From NCBI RefSeq assembly GCF_004216475.1, contig NZ_CP022303.1, positions 496,001-560,000 on the forward strand: a DNA stretch of 64,000 nt. The letters run 5' to 3'. A program made the translations under genes and the position numbers. This stretch comes from Thalassococcus sp. S3 (GTDB lineage: Bacteria; Pseudomonadota; Alphaproteobacteria; Rhodobacterales; Rhodobacteraceae). The stretch's first letter is position 1. Each line of letters begins with the position of its first letter. Positions 29,729 through 39,248 of the stretch are shown here, piece by piece. The notes below the pieces were generated by a model, which worked only from the letters and a program-made list of their open reading frames with translations, was not told the origin of the DNA and made no database searches.

Positions 29729-29763
29729 AACCCCTGCACCCACCGTGCGGGGGTTTTCGTTTT
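29729..29763 (+). terminator. Terminator at the end of the ribosomal block
   Basis: AACCCCTGCAC (29729-29739) and GTGCGGGGGTT (29745-29755) pair over 11 bp with one G-T, followed by TTCGTTTT. Textbook intrinsic terminator after rplQ. Confidence 0.85.
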
Positions 29764-29843
29764 GGGGACAGGTCGGCAATATCTCCGACCCCCGGACGGG
29801 CAGGGGTTGCGTGGTCCGGCAACGGTGCGCATATGCTGGCAGG

Positions 29844-31220
29844 ATGAAATACCTTGCCCTGATCCTGCTGCTCCTGCCCGGTCTTGCCCAGGCAGAGACG
29901 CGCGTTCCTCAAAGCCAGTCCGAGATCACATTGGGGTTCGCCCCTTTGGTGCGGGAGGCCGCACCCGCCGTCGTGAACATCTACGCGCGGATCGTTCGCC
30001 CGGGTCGCGCCAACCCATTCGACGGCGACCCTTTCTTTCGGGACTTTTTCCGGGGGTTCGGAGAAGCGCGGCCCAGAGTGCAGAACTCCCTTGGGTCTGG
30101 TGTGATCCTGTCCTCTGACGGGATCATCGTGTCGAACTATCATGTCGTGGGGATGGCGACAGAGATCCGTGTCGTCTTGAACGACCGGACAGAGTATTCG
30201 GCAAGGGTTCTTCTGGGCGATCAGGAAAGTGATCTGGCCATCCTGCAATTGGACGAAGCGGAGGATCTTCCTTTTCTGGAACTGCGGGATTCCGATCAGG
30301 TCGAGGTGGGCGAACTGGCGCTTGCCATCGGCAACCCGTTCGGTGTCGGCCAGACGGTCAGCAGTGGCATCGTGTCGGGGCTCGCGCGATCGGGCACGGC
30401 GACAGGCAATGCGCGCGGCTATTTCATCCAGACCGATGCGCCGATCAACCCCGGCAATTCCGGCGGCGCGCTGATTGACGTGGCTGGACGCCTGATCGGC
30501 ATCAATACGTCGATCCTGACACGCTCCGGCGGGTCGAACGGCATTGGGTTTGCAATCCCGTCCAAGCTGGTGGCCGAATTCGTCAGTCAGGCCCGCACTG
30601 GCAATGTGGAATTCGTGCGACCGTGGGCCGGCATGGTCGGACAGCCGGTGGATGCGGATCTTGCGGATTCGCTGGGCCTTGCCGTGCCCCGCGGGATCGT
30701 AGTCTCCGATCTGCACACGATCAGCCCATTCCTTGCGGCGGGCTTTGAAGTCGGCGACGTGATCACGCAAGTCGACAATCAGCCGGTGAATACTCCGTCC
30801 GAAATGGTGTTCCGCATGTCGGTCACCGGAATCGGGGGGACGGCGCGCATCACGCGGGTGCGTGGACAGCAGGTCGAGGACGTGGACGTGGCAATGATCG
30901 TCGCGCCGGATGAGCCGCCGAGCGACGAGACGATGTTGGCCGAAGACACCGTCCTGCCAGGTCTGACGGTGGCCCGCGCCAATCCAGCCGTGATTGCCAG
31001 ATACGGCCTTCCGCTCGCCCTTTCGGGTGTGATCGCGGTACAGTCCGGCCCATTCGGAAGCCGCGTTGGTATACAGGTCGGGGATGTCATCATCGGCATC
31101 AATGGCAACGCGGTGGAAGAGCCTCGCGATGTCGTCAGCGCGCTCACGCAACGGGTGCGCACCGTACAGATGGATATCCTGCGGCGTGGTCAGCGCGTGA
31201 CGCTTCGGTTTCGTATTTGA
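29844..31220 (+). CDS. DegP/HtrA-like periplasmic serine protease
   Basis: 458 codons from ATG 29844 with AGG upstream; earlier in-frame codons lie in the terminator region. Signal peptide 1-17 (ALILLLLPGLAQA). Trypsin-like domain with His100 (SNYHVV), Asp130 (ESDLAIL) and Ser206 (INPGNSGG), then two PDZ domains (about 255-345 and 375-458, the second with GVIAVQSGPFGSRVGIQVGD). Envelope protein quality control. The gene ends 3 nt before rarA. Confidence 0.93.
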   Translation: MKYLALILLLLPGLAQAETRVPQSQSEITLGFAPLVREAAPAVVNIYARIVRPGRANPFDGDPFFRDFFRGFGEARPRVQNSLGSGVILSSDGIIVSNYHVVGMATEIRVVLNDRTEYSARVLLGDQESDLAILQLDEAEDLPFLELRDSDQVEVGELALAIGNPFGVGQTVSSGIVSGLARSGTATGNARGYFIQTDAPINPGNSGGALIDVAGRLIGINTSILTRSGGSNGIGFAIPSKLVAEFVSQARTGNVEFVRPWAGMVGQPVDADLADSLGLAVPRGIVVSDLHTISPFLAAGFEVGDVITQVDNQPVNTPSEMVFRMSVTGIGGTARITRVRGQQVEDVDVAMIVAPDEPPSDETMLAEDTVLPGLTVARANPAVIARYGLPLALSGVIAVQSGPFGSRVGIQVGDVIIGINGNAVEEPRDVVSALTQRVRTVQMDILRRGQRVTLRFRI

Positions 31221-31223
31221 CCG

Positions 31224-32537
31224 ATGCCGGACCTCTTTGATCAGGTCGATCCACCCGCCGAAAGCGAGACGAAGCTGCGACCGCTTGCAGACCGACTGCG
31301 CCCCCAGAACCTGGCGGATGTGATCGGGCAGGAACAGGTGCTTGGTCCGGACGCGCCGTTGGGAACGATGCTGGCGGCAGGGCGGCTTGGATCCCTGGTG
31401 TTCTGGGGGCCGCCGGGTGTTGGCAAGACGACGATCGCGCGGCTGCTTGCGGATGAAACCGATCTGCACTTTGTTCAGATCAGCGCCATCTTTACGGGGG
31501 TCGCAGACCTCAAGAAGGTGTTCGAGGCCGCAAAGCTGCGCCGTGCCAACGGGCAGGGCACGCTTTTGTTCGTGGACGAAATTCACCGCTTCAACAAAGC
31601 GCAACAGGACGGGTTCCTGCCGCATATGGAGGATGGAACGATCCTTCTGGTGGGGGCCACGACGGAGAATCCGTCGTTTGAGTTGAATGCTGCCGTGCTC
31701 AGTCGGGCCCAGGTGCTTGTTCTTGAACGGCTGAGCCTGGCTGATCTTGAGCGATTGACCCAGAGGGCCGAAAAAGAGCTGGGCTCTGCCTTGCCGCTAA
31801 CGGCCCATGCCCGCGATGCGCTGCAGGAAATGGCTGACGGGGACGGACGCGCCCTGCTGAATTTGATTGAGCAAGTTGATGCCTGGAACCTGACCGACCC
31901 GATCGACAACGAAACGCTGACGCGGAGACTTATGCGCCGGGCCGCGCAATACGACAAATCCGGTGACGCGCATTACAACCTGATCTCCGCCTTGCACAAA
32001 TCAGTGCGCGGTTCTGATCCCGATGCGGCTCTCTATTGGCTGGCCCGGATGCTGGAGAGCGGGGAGGATCCACGCTATCTGGCGCGCCGGATCACGCGGA
32101 TGGCGGTGGAGGATATCGGCCTTGCCGATCCTCAGGCCCAAGCGCTTTGCCTGCAGGCCTGGGAAACCTACGAGCGTCTGGGTTCGCCCGAAGGCGAATT
32201 GGCGCTGGCGCAGGCCGTCGCCTATCTTGCGCTCGCTCCGAAATCGAACGCGATCTACGTGGCTTACAAAGAGGCAATGCGGCTGGCCAAGAAAACGGGC
32301 AGCAAGCCGCCGCCGAAACACATCCTGAATGCGCCGACCCAACTGATGAAGGATCAGGGATATGGCAAGGATTATGCCTATGATCACGATGCCGAAGACG
32401 GGTTTTCAGGACAGGACTATTTCCCCGACAAGGTGAAGCGCCCCGTTCTTTATGCCCCCGTCGAGCGCGGTTTCGAGCGCGAGCTGAAAAAGCGTCTGGA
32501 CTATTTCACAAAGCTGCGAACGCAGCGCCAACCTTGA
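31224..32537 (+). CDS. rarA: Replication-associated recombination protein RarA (MgsA)
   Basis: 437 codons. AAA+ ATPase of the clamp-loader-like family acting at stalled forks. RPQNLADVIGQEQVLGPDAP, Walker A GPPGVGKTT, Walker B LLFVDEIHRFNKAQQD, sensor GATTENPSFELN and the C-terminal tetramer domain (YLALAPKSNAIYVAYKEAM; KHILNAPTQLMKDQGYGKDY) are present. No signal or membrane segments. Followed 31 nt later by crcB. Confidence 0.95.
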   Translation: MPDLFDQVDPPAESETKLRPLADRLRPQNLADVIGQEQVLGPDAPLGTMLAAGRLGSLVFWGPPGVGKTTIARLLADETDLHFVQISAIFTGVADLKKVFEAAKLRRANGQGTLLFVDEIHRFNKAQQDGFLPHMEDGTILLVGATTENPSFELNAAVLSRAQVLVLERLSLADLERLTQRAEKELGSALPLTAHARDALQEMADGDGRALLNLIEQVDAWNLTDPIDNETLTRRLMRRAAQYDKSGDAHYNLISALHKSVRGSDPDAALYWLARMLESGEDPRYLARRITRMAVEDIGLADPQAQALCLQAWETYERLGSPEGELALAQAVAYLALAPKSNAIYVAYKEAMRLAKKTGSKPPPKHILNAPTQLMKDQGYGKDYAYDHDAEDGFSGQDYFPDKVKRPVLYAPVERGFERELKKRLDYFTKLRTQRQP

Positions 32538-32568
32538 CAAGTCAGGCCACCCGCGCAACAGACCGCCC

Positions 32569-32949
32569 ATGACGGGAACGGTATTTCTGGTTGCTTTGGG
32601 CGGCGCCTTGGGGGCGTCTTTGCGCTATCTGACGGGGGTTGGCATCATGCGGATGCTGGGCGCCGGTCCGTTCCCCGTGTCCATTTTGACCGTCAACGTG
32701 ATCGGCTCCGTCCTGATGGGGGTATTTGTCGTATTGGCGGCGCAGCGCGGGCTGACGTCTCTCAGCCCGTTTGTCATGACCGGGCTTTTGGGCGGGTTCA
32801 CAACCTTCTCCGCGTTCTCGCTTGAAACGATGACGCTGATAGAGCGTGGAAACTTCACCCTTGCCGCGCTTTATGTCGGTTTGTCGGTTCTCCTGTCGGT
32901 CGGCGGGCTGGCCATGGGGATGTGGCTGACACGCGGGGTGCTTGCATGA
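32569..32949 (+). CDS. crcB: Fluoride ion channel CrcB/Fluc
   Basis: 126 codons, four transmembrane helices. GGALGASLRYL, LTVNVIGSVLMG (conserved Asn) and the pore motif GGFTTFSAFSLET are intact. Dimeric channel that exports fluoride. No fluoride riboswitch can fit in the 31-nt gap upstream. ATGA overlap with rluC. Confidence 0.93.
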   Translation: MTGTVFLVALGGALGASLRYLTGVGIMRMLGAGPFPVSILTVNVIGSVLMGVFVVLAAQRGLTSLSPFVMTGLLGGFTTFSAFSLETMTLIERGNFTLAALYVGLSVLLSVGGLAMGMWLTRGVLA

Positions 32950-33989
32950 GCCGAGTTCAAACCATCACCGTTCAAAAAGGCGATGGCGATCAGCGCATCG
33001 ATCGCTGGCTGAGGCGAATGTTTCCCCATGTAAGCCAGGGGCGCATCGAAAAGATGTGCCGAAAGGGCGAACTGCGCGTCGATGGTGGCCGGGTCAAGGC
33101 CTCTACCCGGCTTGCCGAGGGGCAACAGGTCCGCGTACCGCCATTGCCCGACAGCGACCATATGCCCGCGCCGCCTCAAACACGGCTCTCCGACGCGGAT
33201 GCAGAGATGATCCGCTCGTGCGTGATCTATCGCGATGATCATGTGCTGGCATTGAACAAGCCCGCAGGCCTACCGGTTCAGGGAGGCAGCGGGCAGGTGC
33301 GTCATGTGGACGGTCTGGCCGACGCGTTGCGCTTCGGGGCCGAGGAGAAGCCGCGACTGGTTCATCGCCTGGACAAGGATACGTCCGGGGTCCTTTTGAT
33401 GGCCAGGACACGGCAGGTCGCCGCAGGTCTGACTGCTGCCTTCCGGCATCGCGAAACCCGCAAGATCTATTGGGCCGCCGTCGCCGGTGTCCCGCATCCG
33501 AAGAACGGCACGATAAAATACGGCCTCGTGAAGGCGCCGGGTCACGGCGCGCGGGGTGAAGGAGAGAAGATGCTGTGCCTTCACCCGCGCGATATCGAAG
33601 CCACGCCAGGCGCAAAACGGGCGACCACGAATTATACGGTTCTGACAGCCGCGGCCAAGCGGTGTGCCTGGATGGCGCTGATCCCCGTGACCGGGCGCAC
33701 GCATCAGCTTCGCGCGCATATGGCCGAGATCGGACACCCGATCATTGGCGATGGCAAATACGGCGGCTCGGGACAGGACAACCTGGGCGATGGCTGGGGC
33801 GCCCAGCTGGGCGGCGAGATGAGCAAGAAGCTGCATCTGCATGCGCGCGCGCTTGTTGTTGAGCATCCGGTTAGCAAGGCCCAGCTTCATCTGACAGCGC
33901 CGCTGCCTGAGCATATGGCGCGCACGTGGGAGACGTTTCAATGGCACGCTTCTGACGTCCCGGACGATCCCTTTGAGGATTTCGTATGA
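32946..33989 (+). CDS. rluC: 23S rRNA pseudouridine synthase, RluC/RluD type
   Basis: 347 codons from ATG 32946, overlapping the crcB stop. N-terminal S4 domain (about residues 15-65, GDQRIDRWLRRMFPHVSQGR) and RluA-type catalytic domain with the nucleophile Asp143 in LVHRLDKDTSG. The S4 domain and length favour RluC (positions 955, 2504, 2580 in E. coli) over RluA; the exact sites are inferred. ATGA overlap with the HAD gene. Confidence 0.88.
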   Translation: MSRVQTITVQKGDGDQRIDRWLRRMFPHVSQGRIEKMCRKGELRVDGGRVKASTRLAEGQQVRVPPLPDSDHMPAPPQTRLSDADAEMIRSCVIYRDDHVLALNKPAGLPVQGGSGQVRHVDGLADALRFGAEEKPRLVHRLDKDTSGVLLMARTRQVAAGLTAAFRHRETRKIYWAAVAGVPHPKNGTIKYGLVKAPGHGARGEGEKMLCLHPRDIEATPGAKRATTNYTVLTAAAKRCAWMALIPVTGRTHQLRAHMAEIGHPIIGDGKYGGSGQDNLGDGWGAQLGGEMSKKLHLHARALVVEHPVSKAQLHLTAPLPEHMARTWETFQWHASDVPDDPFEDFV

Positions 33990-34666
33990 CGCGGCCCCTG
34001 CGACTGATCATCTTTGACGTCGATGGCACGCTGATCGACAGTCAGGCGAGCATTATGGGGGCGATGCAAGCGGCATTTGCCTCGGAAGGCTTGCCGACCC
34101 CGGAGCGCGCGGAGGTTCTGTCAATCGTCGGGTTGTCGTTGGATCGTGCCTTCGCGCAGCTCGCAGCGGAGCAGACGGCCAAACGGCAGGCACGCTTGGT
34201 CCAGGCATATAAAGATGCGTTCGCGGCCCAGCGTCTGGATCTAGGTGCAAGTCAGGCCGCGCCGCTTTACCCCGGTACGCGGGATCTGCTGGATCAGCTG
34301 TCGCAGATCCCTGAAAACATTCTTGGGATCGCAACCGGCAAATCCAGACGGGGTTTGGACGCCCTGCTGGACGGGCATGACCTGAGGGGGCTTTTTAGTA
34401 CAACCCAGGTCGCCGATCATCACCCATCCAAGCCCCATCCCTCGATGATCGAGGCGGCGATGCGGGATGTGGGGGTGGATGTCTCCGACACCGTGATGAT
34501 CGGAGACACCAGTTTCGATATGGACATGGCCGCTTCTGCCGGGGTTGCGGGAATTGGAGTGACTTGGGGCTATCACCACCGCGATGCGCTTGGGGCGGCG
34601 CGATGTGTGGTGGAGGACCGTGCCGATATCCCCGGCGCTTTGCGGACGATCTGGAAGACACCTTAA
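33986..34666 (+). CDS. HAD-family phosphatase, phosphoglycolate phosphatase-like
   Basis: 226 codons. Motif I IIFDVDGTLIDS (Asp11 nucleophile, Asp13), motif II in LGIATGKSRRG, motif III Lys in HPSKPHPSM and motif IV MIGDTSFDMDMA are complete; a helical cap lies at residues 20-90. Substrate probably a small phosphate ester; phosphoglycolate is only the closest named type. Overlaps both neighbours (4 nt and 1 nt). Confidence 0.88.
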   Translation: MTRPLRLIIFDVDGTLIDSQASIMGAMQAAFASEGLPTPERAEVLSIVGLSLDRAFAQLAAEQTAKRQARLVQAYKDAFAAQRLDLGASQAAPLYPGTRDLLDQLSQIPENILGIATGKSRRGLDALLDGHDLRGLFSTTQVADHHPSKPHPSMIEAAMRDVGVDVSDTVMIGDTSFDMDMAASAGVAGIGVTWGYHHRDALGAARCVVEDRADIPGALRTIWKTP

Positions 34667-35370
34667 TGACAGACTGGAAACAGAAACGGTTCTGGAAGGC
34701 CGCTTCGGTGATTGCTGATGCGGATGCATTCACCGTGGAGCTTGACGGACGGCGCCTTCGGACGCCGGCGAAACAACACCTGATCCTGCCCACAAGTGCA
34801 ATGGCAGAGACTATTGCGGCGGAATGGGCTGCGCAGGAAGATGTGGTTGACCCCCTGACGATGCCTGTCACCAGATCGGCCAATGCCGCCATCGACAAGG
34901 TGACACCCCAGCGAACCGAAGTCGCGGATATGCTGGCGGAATACGGTGACGCGGATTTGCTGTGCTACCGCGCGGACGGACCGGAAGCCCTTGCCCAGCG
35001 GCAGGCAGACCTTTGGGACCCCGCGCTTGACTGGGCGGCGGACTATCTGGGCGTTCGTCTTTTGCCACGGGCGGGCCTGATGCACGAGGCACAGGCGCCC
35101 GAAGCGCTGAAGCGTCTGTCGGACCGGGTCCACGCGCTGGGACCCTTCCAGCTTGCGGCCTTTCACGATCTGGTCTCTCTGTCCGGCTCCCTGATCCTTG
35201 GCTTTGCTGTCGCCCGGAACTGGAAGACCGCCGATACGATCTGGCAGATCTCTCGCCTCGACGAGTTGTGGCAGGAAGAACAATGGGGGCGAGATGACGA
35301 GGCGCATGCGGCCTCTGAATTGAAGCGCGACGCTTTCCTTCATGCCAAGCGGTTCTACGACATGTGCTAA
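34666..35370 (+). CDS. ATP12-family F1-ATPase assembly chaperone
   Basis: 234 codons from ATG 34666, sharing one base with the HAD stop (TAATG). WKQKRFWKAASVIADADAFT with VELDGRRLRTPAKQHLILPT, then WAAQEDVVDPLTMPVTRSAN and YADADLLCYRA-type (YGDADLLCYRADGP) segments are the ATP12 signature. In mitochondria ATP12 guards the F1 alpha subunit; alphaproteobacterial homologues are thought to do the same. Atp synthase genes are not in the window. Confidence 0.9.
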   Translation: MTDWKQKRFWKAASVIADADAFTVELDGRRLRTPAKQHLILPTSAMAETIAAEWAAQEDVVDPLTMPVTRSANAAIDKVTPQRTEVADMLAEYGDADLLCYRADGPEALAQRQADLWDPALDWAADYLGVRLLPRAGLMHEAQAPEALKRLSDRVHALGPFQLAAFHDLVSLSGSLILGFAVARNWKTADTIWQISRLDELWQEEQWGRDDEAHAASELKRDAFLHAKRFYDMC

Positions 35371-35578
35371 TGCACACCGAATAAGCCACCTTGGCATTGA
35401 CTTTACGGCAGCCCCGGATCGTGAATTGTTTTGTGTGATCCGACCCTTGACGTTTCTTGATGAATCCGCCCAAACTCTAAGCACTGAGGGGGGAGTGAAC
35501 CCTTTATCGGTATTTGCGCCGGCCTAAATGCGCCGGGTGAACCGCCCCAATGTGGCGGAAAATCAGGAAGAGGTAAAA

Positions 35579-36595
35579 ATGAAAAAATCCGTATTTTTTG
35601 GCGCGCTCACGGTCGCCGGTCTGGCAGCTGGTGCTGCCGCGGCAGGCACGCTGGACGACGTCAAGGCGCGCGGCAAGCTGAATTGCGGCGTGGCCACCGG
35701 CCTGGTCGGCTTTGCCGCACCGGATGCCAACGGGGAGTGGGACGGTTTTGACGTAGCTGTGTGCCGTGCTGTTGCGGCCGCGGTTCTGAACGACGCGAAT
35801 GCTGTTGAATTCGTGCCGACAACACCCAAAACGCGCTTCACGGCGCTGGCTTCGGGCGAACTCGACATGCTGGCCCGGAACACGACCTGGACGTTCAGCC
35901 GCGACGTCGACCTGAAGTTCGAATTTGTGGGTATCAACTACTATGACGGCCAAGGCTTCATGGTGCCCAAGGATTTGGGCGTGTCTTCGGCAACAGAGCT
36001 GGACGGCGCGACCGTCTGCATCCAGACCGGCACCACGACCGAGCTGAACCTGGCGGACTTCTTCCGCACCAACAACATCAGCTACGAGCCGGTTCCGATC
36101 GAAACCAACGCAGAAGCCCAGCAGCAGTATCTGGCGGGCGCCTGTGACGTCTACACCACCGACGCGTCCGGCCTTGCGGCCACGCGTGCAACGTTCGAAG
36201 ATCCTTCGGCACACGTTCTGCTGCCCGAGATCATCTCGAAAGAGCCTCTGGGTCCGCTTGTCCGCCACGGCGACAATGACTGGGGCGACGTTGTCCGCTG
36301 GACGCTGAATGCGCTGATCTCCGGCGAAGAGCTGGGCATCACCTCCACCAACGTGGCCGAGCTGTCGTCGGGCACCAACAACCCGGAAATCAACCGTCTG
36401 CTGGGCACCGAAGGCACCCTGGGCGAGATGCTGGGTCTGGACGCCGAATGGGCCAAGCGCGCGATCATGGCGGGCGGCAATTATGGTGAAATCTTTGCCA
36501 AAAACATCGGTGAAGAGACCCCGATCGGTCTTGCGCGTGGTCTGAACGCGCAGTGGACCGACGGCGGGCTGCTCTACTCGCCACCGTTCCGGTAA
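35579..36595 (+). CDS. bztA: Amino-acid ABC transporter, periplasmic binding protein (BztA)
   Basis: 338 codons from ATG 35579 after AGGAAGAGG; an in-frame ATG at 35528 has no such site. Signal peptide 1-22 (GLAAGAAAAG). The domain binds glutamate, glutamine, aspartate or asparagine in the Rhodobacter BztA family: ARGKLNCGVATGLVGFAAPD, EWDGFDVAVCRAVAAAV, LARNTTWTFSRDVDLKFEFV, and ISKEPLGPLVRHGDNDWGDV near the hinge. The 208-nt upstream region must hold the promoter; I see only poorly spaced candidates (TTGACG at 35447). Confidence 0.93.
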   Translation: MKKSVFFGALTVAGLAAGAAAAGTLDDVKARGKLNCGVATGLVGFAAPDANGEWDGFDVAVCRAVAAAVLNDANAVEFVPTTPKTRFTALASGELDMLARNTTWTFSRDVDLKFEFVGINYYDGQGFMVPKDLGVSSATELDGATVCIQTGTTTELNLADFFRTNNISYEPVPIETNAEAQQQYLAGACDVYTTDASGLAATRATFEDPSAHVLLPEIISKEPLGPLVRHGDNDWGDVVRWTLNALISGEELGITSTNVAELSSGTNNPEINRLLGTEGTLGEMLGLDAEWAKRAIMAGGNYGEIFAKNIGEETPIGLARGLNAQWTDGGLLYSPPFR

Positions 36596-36607
36596 GATAC
36601 GAAAAGA

Positions 36608-36637
36608 GAGGGGCGCGGGTATCAACCTGCGCCCCTC
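36608..36637 (+). other. Stable hairpin after bztA
   Basis: GAGGGGCGC/GCGCCCCTC plus a G-T pair and GGT/ACC around a 4-nt loop: 13 pairs, 12 nt after the stop. Hairpins in this place protect the binding-protein message and give it more copies than the permease genes (known for other ABC operons). Confidence 0.7.
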
Positions 36638-36718
36638 GTCCATTTGCGGAACCACAACCTGGACCAAAGCGACAAACGCCGGAAAAACCGACGGCCAGGC
36701 AAACGGGGAACATCCTGA

Positions 36719-37930
36719 ATGACAACACTTACCGACCCTCCGCAGGAGTCGTTTCGGCTGTCTATGCTGATAAACGACACGCGATACAGGTCCTACACGT
36801 TCCAGTTTATCGCACTTATTCTGCTGATCGCGGCCATCGCCTATCTGGGCAACAATCTGGTGAGCAATCTGGCCGCTGCCGGCCTGAACTTCAGTTATGA
36901 ATTCCTTGGACAACCGGCCGGCTATGACATCAACCAGCGGTTGGTGGAATATACCAGCCGATCGAGCCACATGCAGGCCACCATCGTCGGTGTGCTCAAC
37001 ACGCTTCTTGTCGCGTTCCTTGGCTGTTTGACCGCAACGATCCTGGGTGTCTTTGCCGGTGTTTTGCGCCTTTCGAACAACTGGCTGATCGCCAAACTGA
37101 TGTCCGCCTATGTCGAAGCGTTCCGGAATGTGCCCGTTCTGATCTGGATCCTGATCATCAACACGGTGGTCAACATCCTGCCTCAGCCCCGCGCATATCG
37201 CGGTGAGACACCGGATGCCGAGATGTTTCTTGGCATGATTGCGTTCACCAATCGCGGCGTCTACCTGCCTGCGCCGACATGGGGTCCGGGCTCTTTGATG
37301 GTGGTGGCCACATTCCTTTTGTCCATCGGCGCGATCATTTTCTTCCGCCGCTGGGCCACCAAACAGCTCTATGACCAGGGTCGCGAGATCAATAAGCTCT
37401 GGCCGACGCTGGGCCTGTTCTTCATCCCCACGCTGCTTGTCTACTTTGTCATGGGCAGCCCCATTGGTGTCGAATATCCCGAGCTGCGCGGCTTTAACTT
37501 TCAGGGCGGCCTCCAGGTCCAGCGTCCCCTGATCGCGCTGTGGCTTGCGCTCTCGATCTATACAGGCGCCTTCATCGCCGAGAACGTGCGCGCCGGTATC
37601 CAGGCGATCAGCAAAGGCCAGACCGAGGCGGCCGCCTCGCTGGGTCTGCGACCGGGTCGGATCATGAACCTCGTGATCCTGCCGCAAGCGCTGCGCGTGA
37701 TCATTCCGCCGCTTATCTCGCAATACCTGAACATCACCAAGAACAGCTCCCTCGCCATCGCGGTGGGCTATGCCGACATCACGGCAACGCTGGGCGGCAT
37801 CACCTTGAACCAGACCGGCCGCGCCATCGAATCGGTGCTGTTGCTGATGCTCTTCTACCTCATCATCTCACTGACGATTTCGGCCGTGTTGAACATCTAC
37901 AACAACGCCGTCGCGCTGAAGGAGAGGTAG
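36719..37930 (+). CDS. bztB: Amino-acid ABC transporter permease (BztB)
   Basis: 403 codons, long form with extra N-terminal helices as in Rhodobacter BztB. About eight membrane segments; TM 1 at residues 25-48. The ATPase-contact EAA loop reads EAAASLGLRPGRIMNLVILP near residue 305, then QALRVIIPPLISQYLNITKN. A large insert (about residues 140-230) lies between the helices. 4 nt before bztC. Confidence 0.93.
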   Translation: MTTLTDPPQESFRLSMLINDTRYRSYTFQFIALILLIAAIAYLGNNLVSNLAAAGLNFSYEFLGQPAGYDINQRLVEYTSRSSHMQATIVGVLNTLLVAFLGCLTATILGVFAGVLRLSNNWLIAKLMSAYVEAFRNVPVLIWILIINTVVNILPQPRAYRGETPDAEMFLGMIAFTNRGVYLPAPTWGPGSLMVVATFLLSIGAIIFFRRWATKQLYDQGREINKLWPTLGLFFIPTLLVYFVMGSPIGVEYPELRGFNFQGGLQVQRPLIALWLALSIYTGAFIAENVRAGIQAISKGQTEAAASLGLRPGRIMNLVILPQALRVIIPPLISQYLNITKNSSLAIAVGYADITATLGGITLNQTGRAIESVLLLMLFYLIISLTISAVLNIYNNAVALKER

Positions 37931-37934
37931 GCAG

Positions 37935-39236
37935 ATGTCAGACACACATGCTCAAACCGTCTCTTTCGTGCGCGAGACACAATTGCCGCCAGCCCCGCCG
38001 CCAACGGCTCAAACGGGGGTGGTCAAATGGATGCGAGAGAACCTCTTTAACGGCATCTGGGGCACACTCCTGACGCTGATCTCGCTCTATGCGATCTATT
38101 CGATCCTGGCCGGAGTGATGCCCTGGCTTTTGAACGGTGTTTGGAACACCTCCAATATCCGGGAATGCCGTGAAGTGCTGGAAGGCGCCACCGGCGGTTG
38201 CTTCTCTGTTCTGAGCGAGCGTTGGAACCAGCTTCTCTTTGGCATCGCTTATCCGCGCGCGGAATACTGGCGTCCAACGCTGGCCTTCATCCTGCTTTTC
38301 GTTGCGGCGGCGCCAGTTCTGTTTCCGAACCTTTTGCCCCGGAAGCTCCTGATCTTCACGGGCCTCTATCCGTTCGTTGCCTTCTGGCTGATCTGGGGCG
38401 GAACGATCCTGAGCCCGATCGTTGCTTTGGCGGGTTTTGTCGTCGGCTATATCGTCTTTCAGCGGTTCGTGGCGCAAAGCTTCGCAGCGGGGTTTTTCGG
38501 CGCGATTGCCGCAGCGGTGGTGACCTGGTGGCTTGGCGGTATCATTGCGGGCCTTCTGGCGCCCGATCAGCCATGGCTGAGCCGCGTGGCCAGCCGGGAC
38601 ATGGGGGGCTTCATGCTCAACATGATCCTGGGCACCGTCTGTGTTTCACTATCGCTGCCCATCGGGATCGTGCTGGCCCTGGGCCGGCAGTCGAAGATGC
38701 CGATCATCAAATGGATCTGCGTGATCTTCATCGAGTTCATCCGGGGCGTTCCGCTCATCACGCTGCTCTTCGTGGCAAACGTGGTGCTCGCCTACTTCCT
38801 TCCGCCCGGCACGAATTTCGACCTGATCCTGCGGGTGATCATCATGATCACGATGTTCGCTGCGGCCTATATCGCCGAGGTGATCCGGGGCGGCCTTGCT
38901 GCTTTGCCGCGTGGCCAGTACGAGGCTGCGGATTCGCTTGGGCTCGACTATGCTCAGGCAATGCGGCTGATCATCCTGCCGCAGGCGCTCAAGATCTCCA
39001 TCCCCGGGATCGTGAACGTGGCTGTGGGCCTCTTCAAGGATACGACCCTGGTCTCCATCATCTCGATGTTCGACCTCGTGGGCATGATCCGTGGCCCGAT
39101 CCTTGCCTCGACCGACTGGAACGGCGTCTACTGGGAGCTTTGGGCCTTTGCCGCGCTGCTCTTCTTTGTCGTCTGCTACGGCATCTCGCAATATTCGCAG
39201 TGGCTGGAACGTCAGCTTGCGACCGACCACCGATAG
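37935..39236 (+). CDS. bztC: Amino-acid ABC transporter permease (BztC)
   Basis: 433 codons, eight or more membrane helices. The EAA loop is EAADSLGLDYAQAMRLIILP, followed by QALKISIPGIVNVAVGLFKD. It pairs with BztB to form the heterodimeric channel. Cytosolic N-terminus of about 50 residues (PPAPPPTAQTGVVKWMRENL). The ATPase gene begins 12 nt later. Confidence 0.93.
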   Translation: MSDTHAQTVSFVRETQLPPAPPPTAQTGVVKWMRENLFNGIWGTLLTLISLYAIYSILAGVMPWLLNGVWNTSNIRECREVLEGATGGCFSVLSERWNQLLFGIAYPRAEYWRPTLAFILLFVAAAPVLFPNLLPRKLLIFTGLYPFVAFWLIWGGTILSPIVALAGFVVGYIVFQRFVAQSFAAGFFGAIAAAVVTWWLGGIIAGLLAPDQPWLSRVASRDMGGFMLNMILGTVCVSLSLPIGIVLALGRQSKMPIIKWICVIFIEFIRGVPLITLLFVANVVLAYFLPPGTNFDLILRVIIMITMFAAAYIAEVIRGGLAALPRGQYEAADSLGLDYAQAMRLIILPQALKISIPGIVNVAVGLFKDTTLVSIISMFDLVGMIRGPILASTDWNGVYWELWAFAALLFFVVCYGISQYSQWLERQLATDHR

Positions 39237-39248
39237 GAGTGGCTTGAT

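Noticed and set aside
29589..31625. 678-codon minus-strand frame opposite the DegP-like gene
   Set aside because: Antisense shadow; crosses the rplQ terminator and matches no family.
32538..32568. Fluoride riboswitch upstream of crcB
   Set aside because: The gap is only 31 nt, too short for the aptamer.
35392..35407. TGGCAT-N5-TTACG as a sigma-54 promoter for bztA
   Set aside because: The invariant GC at -12 is missing (AC), so it does not meet the consensus.
35504..37723. 739-codon minus-strand frame opposite bztA and bztB
   Set aside because: Antisense shadow of two clear transporter genes; no ribosome-binding site or family motif.
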